Notes: a model not told the origin generated them from the letters alone. A stretch of DNA of 64,000 nt from JBOZRQ01 sp050789255 (GCA_050789255.1 JBOZRQ010000014.1:1-64000); one strand, 5' to 3'. Positions 7,010-16,069 are shown, counted from the stretch's first letter. Numbers and translations: made by a program.

Positions 7010-7891
7010 TCAGGCCTGTGGGCCCACCATGGCCAGGTGCTCGCCGGGGAAGACGTACCGGTCCCCCTTGACCACGGTGGCCACGCCGGTGACCGGGCTG
7101 TGGACGGGCTCCGCATCCAGGAGGCCGAGGGGCTGCCCCTCCTCCACCCGGGCGCCGGGCGCCACCTGCGGGCTCCACAGGGCGGCCCGCCGGCCCTGGA
7201 TCTCCTGCAGCTTCCCGTAGAAGGTCGGGCTGACCCGGGGCGCCTCTCCTGGCACCACGCCGAGGCGCTTCAGCAGGTTTGAGACGGCCGTGAAGGCGGC
7301 CTCGCCGGAGCGGCGGTTCAGCATGCCGCCCTCGCTCCCCAGCTGCCCTCCCGCCAGCTCGATGATCACCGCGGGGATGCCCGCATGGCAGGCCTCCACG
7401 AAGAGCTGGTTGCGGGTGCCCCCGGACTGAACCACGGCCGGGATGTCCAGCTTCGTGGCCAGGTCCCGGGCGAAGTCAAACTCCTGCCAGAGGGCTAGGG
7501 TGTAGTCCGATCCGAAGATGCCGCAACAGTGCAGGTCGACGATGAAATCGGCCTGCTTCGCTTCGTTCCAGATCGTGTTGGCGGTCACCAGGGTGGGCGC
7601 ACCCTCCGGCTTGCCAGGGAAGATCCGGTTCATGTCGATCTCATCGTACGGCGAGGTCCGGGTCCCCCGTCGGAAGGCGGCCGGGTTTGCCACGGGCAGG
7701 ACCGTAACCTGGCCCTTGAGATCCCGGGCGCCCAGCCACCCCACCAGCTCCCGGGCGGCCCAGATGCCAGTGGCCTCCCCGCCGTGGATGCCGGCAGTAA
7801 CCAGGACCCGCGGGCCCTGGCCGGCCTGGCCGAAGGTAATGAACTCAAGCTCATGCGGGTGGAAAGCTTCGATCTCGACTCGTCTGGCCAC
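7010..7891 (-). CDS. Succinylglutamate desuccinylase/aspartoacylase-family zinc hydrolase
   Basis: 293 residues. Zinc ligands are visible as GIHGGEATG (His36, Glu39) and DLHCCG (His121), the H-x2-E ... H pattern of the M14/AstE superfamily. NPAAFRRGTRTSPYDEIDMNR carries the substrate-binding Arg and Asn-Arg. A C-terminal beta domain (about 210-293, with PVTGVATVVKGDRY) is typical of the family. The natural substrate is unclear; these enzymes deacylate N-acyl amino acids or act as carboxypeptidases. GTG start. It is the last gene of the peptidase operon, six bases after the PHP gene. Confidence 0.9.
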   Translation of the reverse strand: MARRVEIEAFHPHELEFITFGQAGQGPRVLVTAGIHGGEATGIWAARELVGWLGARDLKGQVTVLPVANPAAFRRGTRTSPYDEIDMNRIFPGKPEGAPTLVTANTIWNEAKQADFIVDLHCCGIFGSDYTLALWQEFDFARDLATKLDIPAVVQSGGTRNQLFVEACHAGIPAVIIELAGGQLGSEGGMLNRRSGEAAFTAVSNLLKRLGVVPGEAPRVSPTFYGKLQEIQGRRAALWSPQVAPGARVEEGQPLGLLDAEPVHSPVTGVATVVKGDRYVFPGEHLAMVGPQA

Positions 7892-7897
7892 CCTGCA

Positions 7898-8767
7898 TCA
7901 CTCCGTATGTTGCGATTGCCAGTAGGCGCTGGCGGCTTTCAGCTTCGCCACGACCTCCAGCCCCACGTTGACGGCGCCCGGCACCACCGTACGGGTGCCC
8001 TTGGGCCCGTGGCTGTCGGTGCCGCCGGTGACGATCAGGCCGGCGTCGAAGCCCCAGCGGGCGTAGAACTGGCGCTGGTTCTCCGAATGGTCGGTGTGGT
8101 AGGCCTCGATCCCCATCACCCCCTGGGCGATGAAGTGCCGGACCCACTTGTCGTCCCGGATCAGGCCGGGGTGGGCCACCACGGGCACACCACCGGCCTG
8201 CTTCACCACGCTGATCGCCTCTTCCGGGGTCAGCTTGGGCCGGGGCACGTAGGCCGGCTTGCCGTAGGTCAGGAAGCGGTCGAAGGCGTCGGCCACCGTG
8301 CGAACCACGCCGGCCTCCACCATCACCGCAGCGATATGGGGCCGCCCGACGCTCTCGCCGCCCAGCTCCAGGACCCGCTCGAGGCTGACCTGGCTGTAGC
8401 CCAGCTTCTGCAGCTTCTCCACCGACTCCTTTGCCCGGGCCCGGCGCCCGCCCCGCATTCGCTCCAGCAGCGCGGCCATCCCGGGCTCCTTGGGGTCAAA
8501 GTAGTAAGCGAGGATGTGTACCTCGGTCTTGTCCACCTCGGTGGAGAGCTCGCAGCCCGGCACGATCTCAATGCCAACCTCCAGGGCGGCGGCCATGGCA
8601 TCCTCCCAGCCGGCGATCGTGTCATGGTCGGTGATCCCCAGGGCGGCGAGCCCCTGCCCAGCCGCCCACTTCACGTGCTCAGCGGGCGACAGCGTGCCGT
8701 CCGAAGCGGTGGTGTGGGTGTGTAGGTCGGCGCGCCCCAGGGGCGAGGGCATCGGGATCTGAACCAT
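7898..8767 (-). CDS. PHP-domain metal-dependent phosphoesterase
   Basis: 289 residues. PHP motifs are present: ADLHTHTTASDG (His16, His18), LAALGITDHDTIAGW, ELS near residue 75, VAHPGL, and TGGTDSHGP near the C-terminus. The family includes nucleoside 3',5'-bisphosphate phosphatases and 5'-3' exonucleases (YciV/RNase AM type), the closest match in length. It sits between pepA (three bases away) and the AstE-like gene, so it is co-transcribed with peptidases. The link to peptide catabolism is not obvious. Confidence 0.9.
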   Translation of the reverse strand: MVQIPMPSPLGRADLHTHTTASDGTLSPAEHVKWAAGQGLAALGITDHDTIAGWEDAMAAALEVGIEIVPGCELSTEVDKTEVHILAYYFDPKEPGMAALLERMRGGRRARAKESVEKLQKLGYSQVSLERVLELGGESVGRPHIAAVMVEAGVVRTVADAFDRFLTYGKPAYVPRPKLTPEEAISVVKQAGGVPVVAHPGLIRDDKWVRHFIAQGVMGIEAYHTDHSENQRQFYARWGFDAGLIVTGGTDSHGPKGTRTVVPGAVNVGLEVVAKLKAASAYWQSQHTE

Positions 8768-8770
8768 CGG

Positions 8771-10246
8771 CTACTTCGCCTCCGCGAACTTGAATGCTGC
8801 GCTCACGAAGGTCCGAACTGCGACGCCCGTCGCACCGATATCCTCATACTTGTCCTCCGTGCCCCGCCAGGCCAGGGCAGCGATATCCATGTGGACGCAC
8901 GGGACGTCGCCCACGTGGCGCATCAGGAAGAGGCCGCCCACCACGGTGCCCGCCGACCGGCCGGTGCCGGTGTTGGACATGTCGGCGATGGGGCTCTTGA
9001 ACAGGTCGTAGTACTCCTCGTCGTGGGGGAGCTTCCAGCCGCGCTCGCCGGCCTCTTCGGCCGCCTCGAAGACCTCGTTCTCCCAGGCGTTGTCGTTGGA
9101 GACGATGCCGAAGCGAATCGGGCCGAGGGCGATATTGGCAGCGCCCGTCAGGGTCGAGGCGGTGATCAGCTTCTGGCAGCCCTGCTTGACGGCGTAGGCG
9201 AGGCCGTCGGAGAGCACGAGGCGGCCCTCGGCGTCGGTGGAGCGGACCTCAACAGTTTTCCCGGAGAGGCCGGAGATGACGTCGCCGGGCTTGTAGGCGC
9301 CGCCGTCGGGCATGTTGTCGGTCGCCGAGATGATCGCCAGGATGTCGCAGGCGGGCTTCAGCTCAGCGATCGCCTGCATGGCGCCCAGCACCGCACCGGC
9401 GCCGGACATGTCGTACTTCATGTCCCACATGTTGTCGGTCGGCTTGATGGAGATGCCGCCGGTGTCGAAGGTGACGCCCTTGCCGACCAGACCGAGCCAC
9501 GGCCCCTTGCCGCCGTTGCCCTTGTACCGCATGACGATGAAGCGGGGCTCCTCGACCGAGCCCTGGTTGACGGCCAGCAGCAGGCCGAGGCCCAGCTCCT
9601 TGCAGCCGGCCTTGTCGTAGACCTCGATCTCAAAGCCGCTGGCCTTGGCGACCTCCACGGCCTTCTCCGCGAGGGCGGTGGCGGTCAGGCGGTTGCCGGG
9701 CTGCCAGTTGACGCCCCGGGCGAGGTTGACCGCGTTGCCAATGGCCCGGCCGGCCTTCACGCCCGCCTCGATCTCGGGGCCGCCCACCAAGGTGATTGTG
9801 GTGACGTTCTCACGGCCCTTGGCTTCGGACTTGAAGCTCTCGAAGCGATAGCTGCCATGGAGGGCGCCCTCCGTGACGAACTGGGCGACCTTGGCGGCCT
9901 CAAGCCCGCCCACGGCGGGCACCGTGACGGCCACGTGGGCGGCGCCGCTCTGGCGGGCGGCCCGCACGGCCATGCCGGCGGCCTTGCGCAGCTTGCGAAT
10001 GTCGAGCTTGGTGGCCTTGCCCAGGCCAAAGAGCATCAGCTTGCGGGCGGCGATGGCGCCGCCGCTGTAGAACAGGGCGCTCTGTCCGAACTCGCCCTTG
10101 AAGTCGCCGCTGGCGAACGCCTGGCTCACCTGCTCACCCAGGGCGCCATAGCCCTGCGCAGAAACCTCGGCGCCCTCGAACTGGAACTGCACGACTACGT
10201 CGGCCTGGACCTGGTTCAGGGGCTGGTTGTTGGTGCGTACGTCCAC
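8771..10246 (-). CDS. pepA: Leucyl aminopeptidase (M17)
   Basis: 491 residues, matching PepA. It has the macro-like N-terminal domain (about 1-170) and the catalytic domain with VGKGVTFDTGGISIKP, the metal-binding TDAEGRLVLSDGLAYA near residue 340, and a C-terminal region with MSNTGTGRSAGTVVGGLFL. It releases N-terminal amino acids from peptides using two metal ions in the cytosol. GTG start at 10246 is fixed by AGGAGG. It follows the M19 dipeptidase by 31 bp, forming a peptide-degradation operon suited to an organism that grows on peptides. Confidence 0.97.
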   Translation of the reverse strand: MDVRTNNQPLNQVQADVVVQFQFEGAEVSAQGYGALGEQVSQAFASGDFKGEFGQSALFYSGGAIAARKLMLFGLGKATKLDIRKLRKAAGMAVRAARQSGAAHVAVTVPAVGGLEAAKVAQFVTEGALHGSYRFESFKSEAKGRENVTTITLVGGPEIEAGVKAGRAIGNAVNLARGVNWQPGNRLTATALAEKAVEVAKASGFEIEVYDKAGCKELGLGLLLAVNQGSVEEPRFIVMRYKGNGGKGPWLGLVGKGVTFDTGGISIKPTDNMWDMKYDMSGAGAVLGAMQAIAELKPACDILAIISATDNMPDGGAYKPGDVISGLSGKTVEVRSTDAEGRLVLSDGLAYAVKQGCQKLITASTLTGAANIALGPIRFGIVSNDNAWENEVFEAAEEAGERGWKLPHDEEYYDLFKSPIADMSNTGTGRSAGTVVGGLFLMRHVGDVPCVHMDIAALAWRGTEDKYEDIGATGVAVRTFVSAAFKFAEAK

Positions 10247-10277
10247 GAAATGCTACCTCCTGCTAATCGCTGTCACT

Positions 10278-11306
10278 TTACCCGCGCAGGACCTGCTCAA
10301 AGACACGCAGGAAGTTCCCGCCCAGAATCTTTGCCATGTCCGCCTCGGTGTATCCGCGGCGGAGCAATTCAGCCGTAAGGTCGAGCAACTTGACCACATT
10401 CTCCAGCCCGGGCGGCGGCGTGCAGCCGTCGAAGTCGGAGCCGTAGGCCACGTGATCCGCATTGCCCAGCACCTGCACGACGTGGTCGATATGGTCGGCC
10501 ACGGTCGACAGGGTGGCGGTCTCCCGGTTCATGAAGGTGTTGACGAAGGAGATGCCAAAGACACCGCCCTTCTGGGCGAGGGCCTTGATCTGATCGTCGG
10601 TCAGGTTGCGGGGGTGATCCCACAGGGCCCGGCAGTTGCCGTGGGTGAAGAGCACGGGCTGCTCGGACAGCTCCAGAACGTCGTAGAAACAGGGCGAGGT
10701 GATATGGGCGAGGTCGATCAGCATGCCCAGGCGGTTCATTTCCATGACCACCTGGCGGCCGAACTGCGTGAGCCGCCCGCTGGCCGCCTCGTCGCCGGCG
10801 CCGTCGGCCACCTCGTTGCGGTAGTTCCAGACCAGGCCCATCATGCGGACGCCGAGCCGATAGAAGTTGCGCAGGGCGGCCAGATCCCCCTCGATCGCCT
10901 CGGCGCCCTCAATGTTCAGCAGTACCGAAACCTGCCCCGCGGCGTGCGCAGCACGGATATCTGCCGCGGTCAGCGCCAGGCGGACGCCCGGCCCCGCCTT
11001 CTCGATTTGGGTCAGCAAGCCGTCGATCTGCTGGCCCACCCGCTTGAACTTGTCCGGGTGCATTGGGTCGACGCCGCGCTTGACCTCCGCCGGGATATAA
11101 TGCCATAGCTCCTTGGCTGGCCATGCCGCCTGTACGGTGCAGGCAAGCCCTGCCTCTTTGGCCCGAATGAAATCAAGGTGGCCCCTGTCGGAACGCTCAG
11201 TCAGCGTGCGAACCCCATCAAGCACATCCAGGATGCTGTCTGCATGCCCGTCCACCACCGGGTATTTCCGGTGCAGGGCCTGTGCCCTCTCCAAGTACGC
11301 TGCCAT
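10278..11306 (-). CDS. Membrane (renal-type) dipeptidase, M19
   Basis: 342 residues. VVDGHAD (His21, Asp23) near the N-terminus, the bridging Glu in NIEGAEAIEGD, the later His residues in IDLAHI and FTHGNCRALWDHPRN, and YGSDFDGCTPPPGL match the M19 zinc dipeptidases. There is no signal peptide, so it is probably cytosolic despite the family name. It hydrolyses dipeptides, including some with D-residues. It is the first gene of the minus-strand peptidase operon. A GGGAGG lies 14 bases before the ATG, a rather long spacing. Confidence 0.95.
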   Translation of the reverse strand: MAAYLERAQALHRKYPVVDGHADSILDVLDGVRTLTERSDRGHLDFIRAKEAGLACTVQAAWPAKELWHYIPAEVKRGVDPMHPDKFKRVGQQIDGLLTQIEKAGPGVRLALTAADIRAAHAAGQVSVLLNIEGAEAIEGDLAALRNFYRLGVRMMGLVWNYRNEVADGAGDEAASGRLTQFGRQVVMEMNRLGMLIDLAHITSPCFYDVLELSEQPVLFTHGNCRALWDHPRNLTDDQIKALAQKGGVFGISFVNTFMNRETATLSTVADHIDHVVQVLGNADHVAYGSDFDGCTPPPGLENVVKLLDLTAELLRRGYTEADMAKILGGNFLRVFEQVLRG

Positions 11307-11401
11307 TGTCTTGTCTGCTGCCTCCCATTCGTCTGGGATCAGAGATACTTAGCCATCCGAACTATTTTTTCCACGCTCCTGGGAGAAATCCCTCCCATCA
11401 T

Positions 11402-11419
11402 GCACCCAAAACAGGGTGC
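11402..11419. promoter_or_regulatory. Dyad upstream of degV
   Basis: GCACCC and GGGTGC form a perfect 6-bp inverted repeat around AAAACA, in the divergent region between the M19 dipeptidase gene and degV. It may be an operator. A TACAAT sequence soon after it (near 11430) could be a -10 box, but no good -35 was found. Confidence 0.35.
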
Positions 11420-11478
11420 TTTACCTATGTACAATTTGCGCACGTAGCGGTACCCTACCCCTGTTAGGAGGGGGACCT

Positions 11479-12354
11479 ATGGCCAACCGAGTACGCGTGC
11501 TGACCGATTCGTGCTGCGACCTGCCATCTGAACTGACCCGTACGCGCGGCATCACGGTGATCCCCATTACCGTCCAGCTGGGCGGCGACCTGCTCAAAGA
11601 CGGCGCAGAGATCACTCCCGAACAGTTCTATACCCGCGTACAGCAGGAGGGACTGGCCCCAACCACAGCCCAGTTGACGCCCTACGAGTTCGGGCAACAG
11701 TACAAGGCCGCCACCGCCGATGGTCATGAGGCCGTCTATGTAGGTTTGAGCTCCGGACTGAGCAACGGCGTGCTCAACGGCATCGCGGCCGCCCAGGAGC
11801 CGGAGTTTGCTGGGCGCGTGGAGGTTGTAGACAGCCTGGGCGCCTCCGTCGGAATCGGGCTGATGGCCCTGCGGGCGGCCGACCTGGCCGACCAGGGGCG
11901 CTCGGCCAGGGAGATCAAGGCCGACCTCGATGAGTACCGCAAGACCGTGTACCACCTCTTTACCCTCGATACCCTGGACTTTGCCATGCGCAGCGGGCGC
12001 ATTTCCCGTATGGCGGGGTTGGCTGCCGGCCTGCTGGACATCAAGCCGGTCCTTCAGGTCGACATGGCGGGGCGCCTGGTGCCCTTCGACAAGGTGCGTG
12101 GGCGCAAGCGGGCCCTGAACCGACTCTTTGCGGAGATGGAGCGCATCGGCCACAGCGTTGCCGGTCGGCGCGTAGGGGTCAGCCACGCTCACGACCCGGA
12201 GACCGCAGCGGAGCTGGCCGAGCGGTTCCGTTCGCAGTACGGGGCTGCCGAGGTGATCGTCGGTCCGATTGGAGCCACCATTGGCACACACGTCGGCCCG
12301 GGGTGCGTCTCGATCTTCTTCGAGGGGCCCGCCGGGCGGGGAAGCGAAGCATAA
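11479..12354 (+). CDS. DegV-family fatty-acid-binding protein
   Basis: 291 residues. The DegV N-terminus is clear (VRVLTDSCCDLPSEL...ITVIPITVQLGG), with SQxTPY-like TTAQLTPYEF and the later LDTLDFAMRSGRIS. The C-terminal lobe is typical. Family members (FakB type) bind fatty acids and present them to the FakA kinase for phosphorylation. No fakA is present nearby. ATG at 11479 follows AGGAGGGGG; upstream in-frame starts lack a ribosome site. A bidirectional terminator follows. Confidence 0.95.
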   Translation: MANRVRVLTDSCCDLPSELTRTRGITVIPITVQLGGDLLKDGAEITPEQFYTRVQQEGLAPTTAQLTPYEFGQQYKAATADGHEAVYVGLSSGLSNGVLNGIAAAQEPEFAGRVEVVDSLGASVGIGLMALRAADLADQGRSAREIKADLDEYRKTVYHLFTLDTLDFAMRSGRISRMAGLAAGLLDIKPVLQVDMAGRLVPFDKVRGRKRALNRLFAEMERIGHSVAGRRVGVSHAHDPETAAELAERFRSQYGAAEVIVGPIGATIGTHVGPGCVSIFFEGPAGRGSEA

Positions 12355-12390
12355 AAGACCGCCCGGCAAAAGGCTGCCGGGCGGTTTCGC
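12350..12390. terminator. Bidirectional terminator between degV and spoVS
   Basis: ACCGCCCGGCA (12358-12368) pairs with TGCCGGGCGGT (12375-12385). T-runs are available on both strands (TTTCG on plus, TCTTTTAT on minus). Confidence 0.88.
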
Positions 12391-12413
12391 ATATGTGATT
12401 CTTTGATAGCCTA

Positions 12414-12674
12414 CTACCGGGGCTCCACGATCAGCTTGATCGCGGTGCGCTCCTCACCGTCGATACGCAGGTCGGTGAATGCCGGGATGCAGATCAGGTC
12501 CATGCCGCTGGGAGCTACGAATCCCCGCGCAATTGCTACCGCCTTCACTGCCTGGTTCAGTGCGCCAGCTCCGATTGCCTGCAATTCGGCCGCCCCTCTC
12601 TCGCGCAGGCAGCCAGCCAGGGCTCCTGCCACCGCATTTGGGCTTGACTTGGCAGATACTTTCAGCACTTCCAT
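12414..12674 (-). CDS. spoVS: Stage V sporulation protein S
   Basis: 86 residues, the exact length of SpoVS. It is almost invariant with the family: MEVLKVSAKSSPNAVAGALA, then RERGAAELQAIGAGALNQAV, AIARGFVAPSGMDLICIPAF and ERTAIKLIVEPR. I chose the ATG at 12674, which matches the conserved N-terminus, rather than upstream in-frame codons. SpoVS is an Alba-like protein needed for septation and coat maturation in Bacillus, where spoVS also lies beside rny-ymdB. It is separated from ymdB by 52 bp and ends at the shared terminator. Confidence 0.98.
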   Translation of the reverse strand: MEVLKVSAKSSPNAVAGALAGCLRERGAAELQAIGAGALNQAVKAVAIARGFVAPSGMDLICIPAFTDLRIDGEERTAIKLIVEPR

Positions 12675-12726
12675 AACAAATGTCCCCTCCATTGGCATCA
12701 TTTGCTTGTCATCGAACCCTATGTTA

Positions 12727-13545
12727 TCAGTTTCCAAACTCTCCATCAAGCGGCTCTGTTTCCAGTTCGCGCTCAAGGATTCGCTCGATACCTGTCGCCT
12801 TTCCGGTGGTCTCGTCGATTTCCAGGACCACCGCGGAGAGGATCGCAGGCCCGCGAGCCACCTCCAGCCGGACCGGCATTTGCGTGAGAAAGCGCTCCAG
12901 CACCAGGTTGCGGTCCATGCCGATCACCGACTGCCAGGGGCCGCACATGCCCACGTCGCTCAGGTACGCCGTGCCACCGGGCAGGATCATCTCATCGGCG
13001 GTCTGCACGTGGGTGTGGGTGCCTATGATCGCGCTCACCTTGCCGTCTAGATACCAGCCCATCGCGACCTTCTCTGAGGTCGTTTCGCCGTGGAAGTCCA
13101 CGACGATGTTCGGGGTGATTTCCCGGAGGCGCTGGACCGCCTCATCCAGCCCCCGGAAGGGGTCCTCCAGCAGCAGCGGGGTGAAGACACGGCCATGGGC
13201 CTGTACCACAGCCAGCACGGGCTGACCGCCCCTTCGCACCACGTGGTGCCCGTAGCCCGGCGTGCCGGGTGGGAAGTTGAGCGGCCGGATCAGCCTCGGT
13301 TCCTCATCAATATATGTGGCGATCTCCCGTTTATCCCAGGCATGATTGCCGAGTGTCACCACGTCGGCGCCCAGGTCGAACAGTTCCCGGCAGATCTGAG
13401 CGGTGATTCCCACGCCACCAGCAGCGTTCTCGCCGTTCACGATGACAAAATCGGCACCGTAATGCTCCCTGAGCGGACCCATGTACCGCGCGACAATGTC
13501 CCGCCCAGCCTTGCCTACTACATCCCCAAAAAACAGAACCCGCAA
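12727..13545 (-). CDS. ymdB: YmdB-family metallophosphoesterase (2',3'-cAMP phosphodiesterase)
   Basis: 272 residues from a TTG at 13545, chosen because GGGAGGA lies about six bases upstream and the protein then begins with the conserved RVLFFGDVVGKAGRD. Other motifs are NGENAAGGVGIT, TLGNHAWDKREI, VDFHGETTSEK and GTHTHVQTADE, which bind the di-iron centre. YmdB family enzymes hydrolyse 2',3'-cyclic nucleotides and control biofilm and motility decisions in Bacillus. The neighbours rny and spoVS match the Bacillus order. A TATAAT lies upstream at 13604-13609 without a clear -35. Confidence 0.96.
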   Translation of the reverse strand: MRVLFFGDVVGKAGRDIVARYMGPLREHYGADFVIVNGENAAGGVGITAQICRELFDLGADVVTLGNHAWDKREIATYIDEEPRLIRPLNFPPGTPGYGHHVVRRGGQPVLAVVQAHGRVFTPLLLEDPFRGLDEAVQRLREITPNIVVDFHGETTSEKVAMGWYLDGKVSAIIGTHTHVQTADEMILPGGTAYLSDVGMCGPWQSVIGMDRNLVLERFLTQMPVRLEVARGPAILSAVVLEIDETTGKATGIERILERELETEPLDGEFGN

Positions 13546-13805
13546 GTGCGTTCCTCCCGTGTCTTGCCCTATTCCTTGCCCCGATTCCGGGCTGCTACCT
13601 TCCATTATAGCGGAAATGGCGGCCCGGGGCTGATTTCGACTTCCCTCCTTACAATTGGCCTTTGCGGGGAACTGGTGCGTGGGATTTACACCGGTCTACC
13701 TTTCAATACGGATGTCACGCGTAAAATGTTCGAGGTCGAAACATAGATTTTTGGGGATTTTTTTCTTGGGGCTCATACGGAGGCGAGATGCGTTTGTCTG
13801 AAAAG

Positions 13806-13838
13806 AAAAGCGAGACCCCCGAAGGAGGCCTCGCTCAA
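13806..13838 (-). terminator. Intrinsic terminator after the 171-aa gene
   Basis: AGCGAG/CTCGCT outer stem (13809-13814, 13830-13835) with an inner CC/GG core. It is followed on the minus strand by CTTTTCTTTT. Confidence 0.82.
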
Positions 13839-13839
13839 C

Positions 13840-14355
13840 TTACTTTTGGAAGACCATGACCCGACCATCTTCCCGAATTGCGATCAGGTCCCGCCCGGTG
13901 CGACCGCCCTCAAGCTCGGCGATGATCTGCTCGATCATTTCGTCCTGGGCGATCAGCTCGTCCTCGCCGGCGTAATCGACCGGTTCGGCAACCAGGCGTC
14001 CCTCGAAGCGGTCCCGGAAGAACTCGATGATGGTCCAGATCTCCGCAGGGGTCAGGGTTACCACGTCGCGGGTGATGGCCAGCGAGGTGAGTTCACCGAA
14101 GCTCTCCTGACGGATCTCCAGGACCGCCGGGCGCCGCTGGTCCATCATGTTGTAGACCTCGAGCGTGTCGGTCAGCAGCCGGCGTAGCCGGTCGAATTCG
14201 GCCTCCGTCAGCCCCCCTGTAACCAGAAGGGTGAAGTGAACGATCTGCTGGCGCGGGTCGTACTTCACGGTGCCGATTTCGGGGTACCGGACCAGCATGC
14301 CGATCAGCGGGCTGAGCTTGCGCGAGAGATTCTCCTCACGTTGGCGACGAATCAA
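13840..14355 (-). CDS. Hypothetical protein between rny and ymdB, 171 aa
   Basis: Not recognised. TTG start at 14355 is supported by GGGGGTGAT just upstream. The protein is soluble and acidic with mixed alpha/beta character: a strand-rich middle (YDPRQQIVHFTLLVTGGL), long helices, and an acidic stretch AGEDELIAQDEMIEQIIAELEG near residue 135. No catalytic motif was seen. It is inserted between two genes that are adjacent in Bacillus (rny and ymdB) and has its own terminator, so it may act on RNA turnover; this is context only. Confidence 0.72.
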   Translation of the reverse strand: MIRRQREENLSRKLSPLIGMLVRYPEIGTVKYDPRQQIVHFTLLVTGGLTEAEFDRLRRLLTDTLEVYNMMDQRRPAVLEIRQESFGELTSLAITRDVVTLTPAEIWTIIEFFRDRFEGRLVAEPVDYAGEDELIAQDEMIEQIIAELEGGRTGRDLIAIREDGRVMVFQK

Positions 14356-14430
14356 CCGATCACCCCCAGTGTTACATATCGGTTCGATTTAGTTAGCTTA
14401 AAGTCCTGTTGGTTGGCATGAAAGGGAAAC

Positions 14431-14458
14431 AGCCGGCGAGCAGACGCCCGCCGGCTGC
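14431..14458 (-). terminator. Intrinsic terminator after rny
   Basis: AGCCGGCG (14431-14438) pairs with CGCCGGCT (14449-14456), followed by TGTTTCCC on the minus strand. Confidence 0.75.
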
Positions 14459-14472
14459 TTTGTTGACGCTAC

Positions 14473-16026
14473 TTACCGGGCGTACTCTACGGCCCGGGTT
14501 TCACGGACCACCACGACCTTAATCTGGCCGGGGTATTCGAGCTCTTCCTCGATCTTCTTGGCGATCTCCTTCGTCAGCTTCATGGCGGCGTAGTCGTCGA
14601 TGCGCTCGGGCTTGACCATGACACGAATCTCACGGCCGGCCTGAATCGCAAAGGACTTATCGACGCCCTCGAAGCCGTCAGCGATCGCCTCCAGCTTTTC
14701 GAGGCGCTTGATGTAGGTCTCCAAGGTTTCGCGGCGGGCGCCGGGACGGGCCGCCGAGATGGCGTCGGCCGCGGTGACCAGCACCGCTTCCACGCTGCGG
14801 GGCTCCACGTCGCCGTGGTGGCACTCCATACCGTGGATGACCTCGCCGCTCTCCTTGTACTTCTTGAGCAGGCTGACACCAATTGCGACGTGCGGACCCT
14901 CGATTTCGTGGTCCACAGCCTTGCCGATGTCATGCAGCAGGCCGGCGCGCTTGGCCACCTCGACGTTGACGCCCAGCTCGGCGGCCATAACGCCTGCCAG
15001 GTGAGCGACTTCGACAGAGTGCTTGAGCACGTTCTGGCCGTACGAGGTGCGGAAGCGCAGGCGGCCGAGCAGCTTGATCAGCTCGGGGTGCAGGTTGTGG
15101 ATGCCCAGCTCGAAGCAGGCGGCTTCGCCCTCTTCGCGCATGCGGGTCTCCACCTCACGCTGGGCCTTCTCCACCATTTCCTCAATGCGGGCAGGGTGGA
15201 TGCGGCCGTCCTGGATCAGCTTCTGCAGGGCGATCTTGGCCACCTCGCGGCGGACGGGATCGAAGCCCGACAGGACCACGGCCTCCGGGGTGTCATCGAT
15301 GATCAGATCGATGCCGGTCAGCGTTTCCAGGGTGCGGATGTTGCGGCCCTCACGGCCGATGATGCGACCCTTCATTTCGTCGTTGGGCAGCTGAACCACC
15401 GATACGGTCAGCTCGGAGGAGTGGTCGGCGGCCACCCGCTGGATGGCGATGCCAACGACTTCCCGGGCCTTCTTCTCGGCGCTCTCCTTCGCGTCGGACT
15501 CGATTTCGCGCATCAGGCGCGCGGCGTCGCCGCGGGCCTCCTGTTCGACCTGGGCGAGGAAGATTTTCCGGGCCTCGTCGGTGGTCAGGCCGGAGATGCG
15601 CTCCAGCTCGGCGAGCTGCTTGGCCACGACCTCCTGGGCCAGCTGGTGCTGGCGCTCGAGGTCCCGCTCCTTCTTGGACAGGTTCTCTTCCTTGCGCTCC
15701 ATCGACTCGACCTTGCGATCCAGGGTCTCTTCCTTCTGCAGGAGCCGCCGTTCCAGGCGCTGAACCTCGGCGCGGCGCTCCTTGCTCTCACGCTCGAAAT
15801 CGGCGCGGAGCCGGTGCACCTCTTCCTTGGCCTCCAGGACGGCTTCCTTCTTCTTGGCCTCGGCCTCGCGGAGCGCCTCGTCGATAATGCCGCGGGCGCG
15901 CGACTCTGCCGAACCAACCTTCTTCTGGGCCTGCTTCTGATACCACTGGTAACCGCCGGCTGCGCCAGCGGCACCTCCAACAATCAATCCAAGGATAACA
16001 AGAACCGTTTCTAAGATCGGTTTCAC
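14473..16026 (-). CDS. rny: Ribonuclease Y
   Basis: 517 residues from the GTG at 16026, close to the 520 of Bacillus RNase Y. An N-terminal membrane anchor (LETVLVILGLIVGGAAGAAGG) is followed by a long charged coiled coil (about 35-200). Then come a KH domain (IIGREGRNIRTLETLTGIDL) and an HD domain with LLHDIGKAVDHE near residue 350. It is the membrane-bound endonuclease that starts mRNA decay. The upstream in-frame ATG of the open frame overlaps the leader terminator and is rejected. Transcription must pass a terminator hairpin at 16081-16101, so attenuation is likely. Confidence 0.98.
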   Translation of the reverse strand: MKPILETVLVILGLIVGGAAGAAGGYQWYQKQAQKKVGSAESRARGIIDEALREAEAKKKEAVLEAKEEVHRLRADFERESKERRAEVQRLERRLLQKEETLDRKVESMERKEENLSKKERDLERQHQLAQEVVAKQLAELERISGLTTDEARKIFLAQVEQEARGDAARLMREIESDAKESAEKKAREVVGIAIQRVAADHSSELTVSVVQLPNDEMKGRIIGREGRNIRTLETLTGIDLIIDDTPEAVVLSGFDPVRREVAKIALQKLIQDGRIHPARIEEMVEKAQREVETRMREEGEAACFELGIHNLHPELIKLLGRLRFRTSYGQNVLKHSVEVAHLAGVMAAELGVNVEVAKRAGLLHDIGKAVDHEIEGPHVAIGVSLLKKYKESGEVIHGMECHHGDVEPRSVEAVLVTAADAISAARPGARRETLETYIKRLEKLEAIADGFEGVDKSFAIQAGREIRVMVKPERIDDYAAMKLTKEIAKKIEEELEYPGQIKVVVVRETRAVEYAR

Positions 16027-16069
16027 CCCCTGTGCCTCGTGAGCACGAATAGCTGTTAAAAACGAGGAC

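Noticed and set aside
8891..10378. A 495-codon plus-strand open frame
   Set aside because: Antisense shadow of pepA, which is unmistakable on the other strand.
13789..13860. A 23-codon frame after GGAGGCGAG
   Set aside because: It overlaps the terminator at 13806-13838 and the end of the 171-aa gene, and its spacing is too short. Not enough evidence for a leader peptide.
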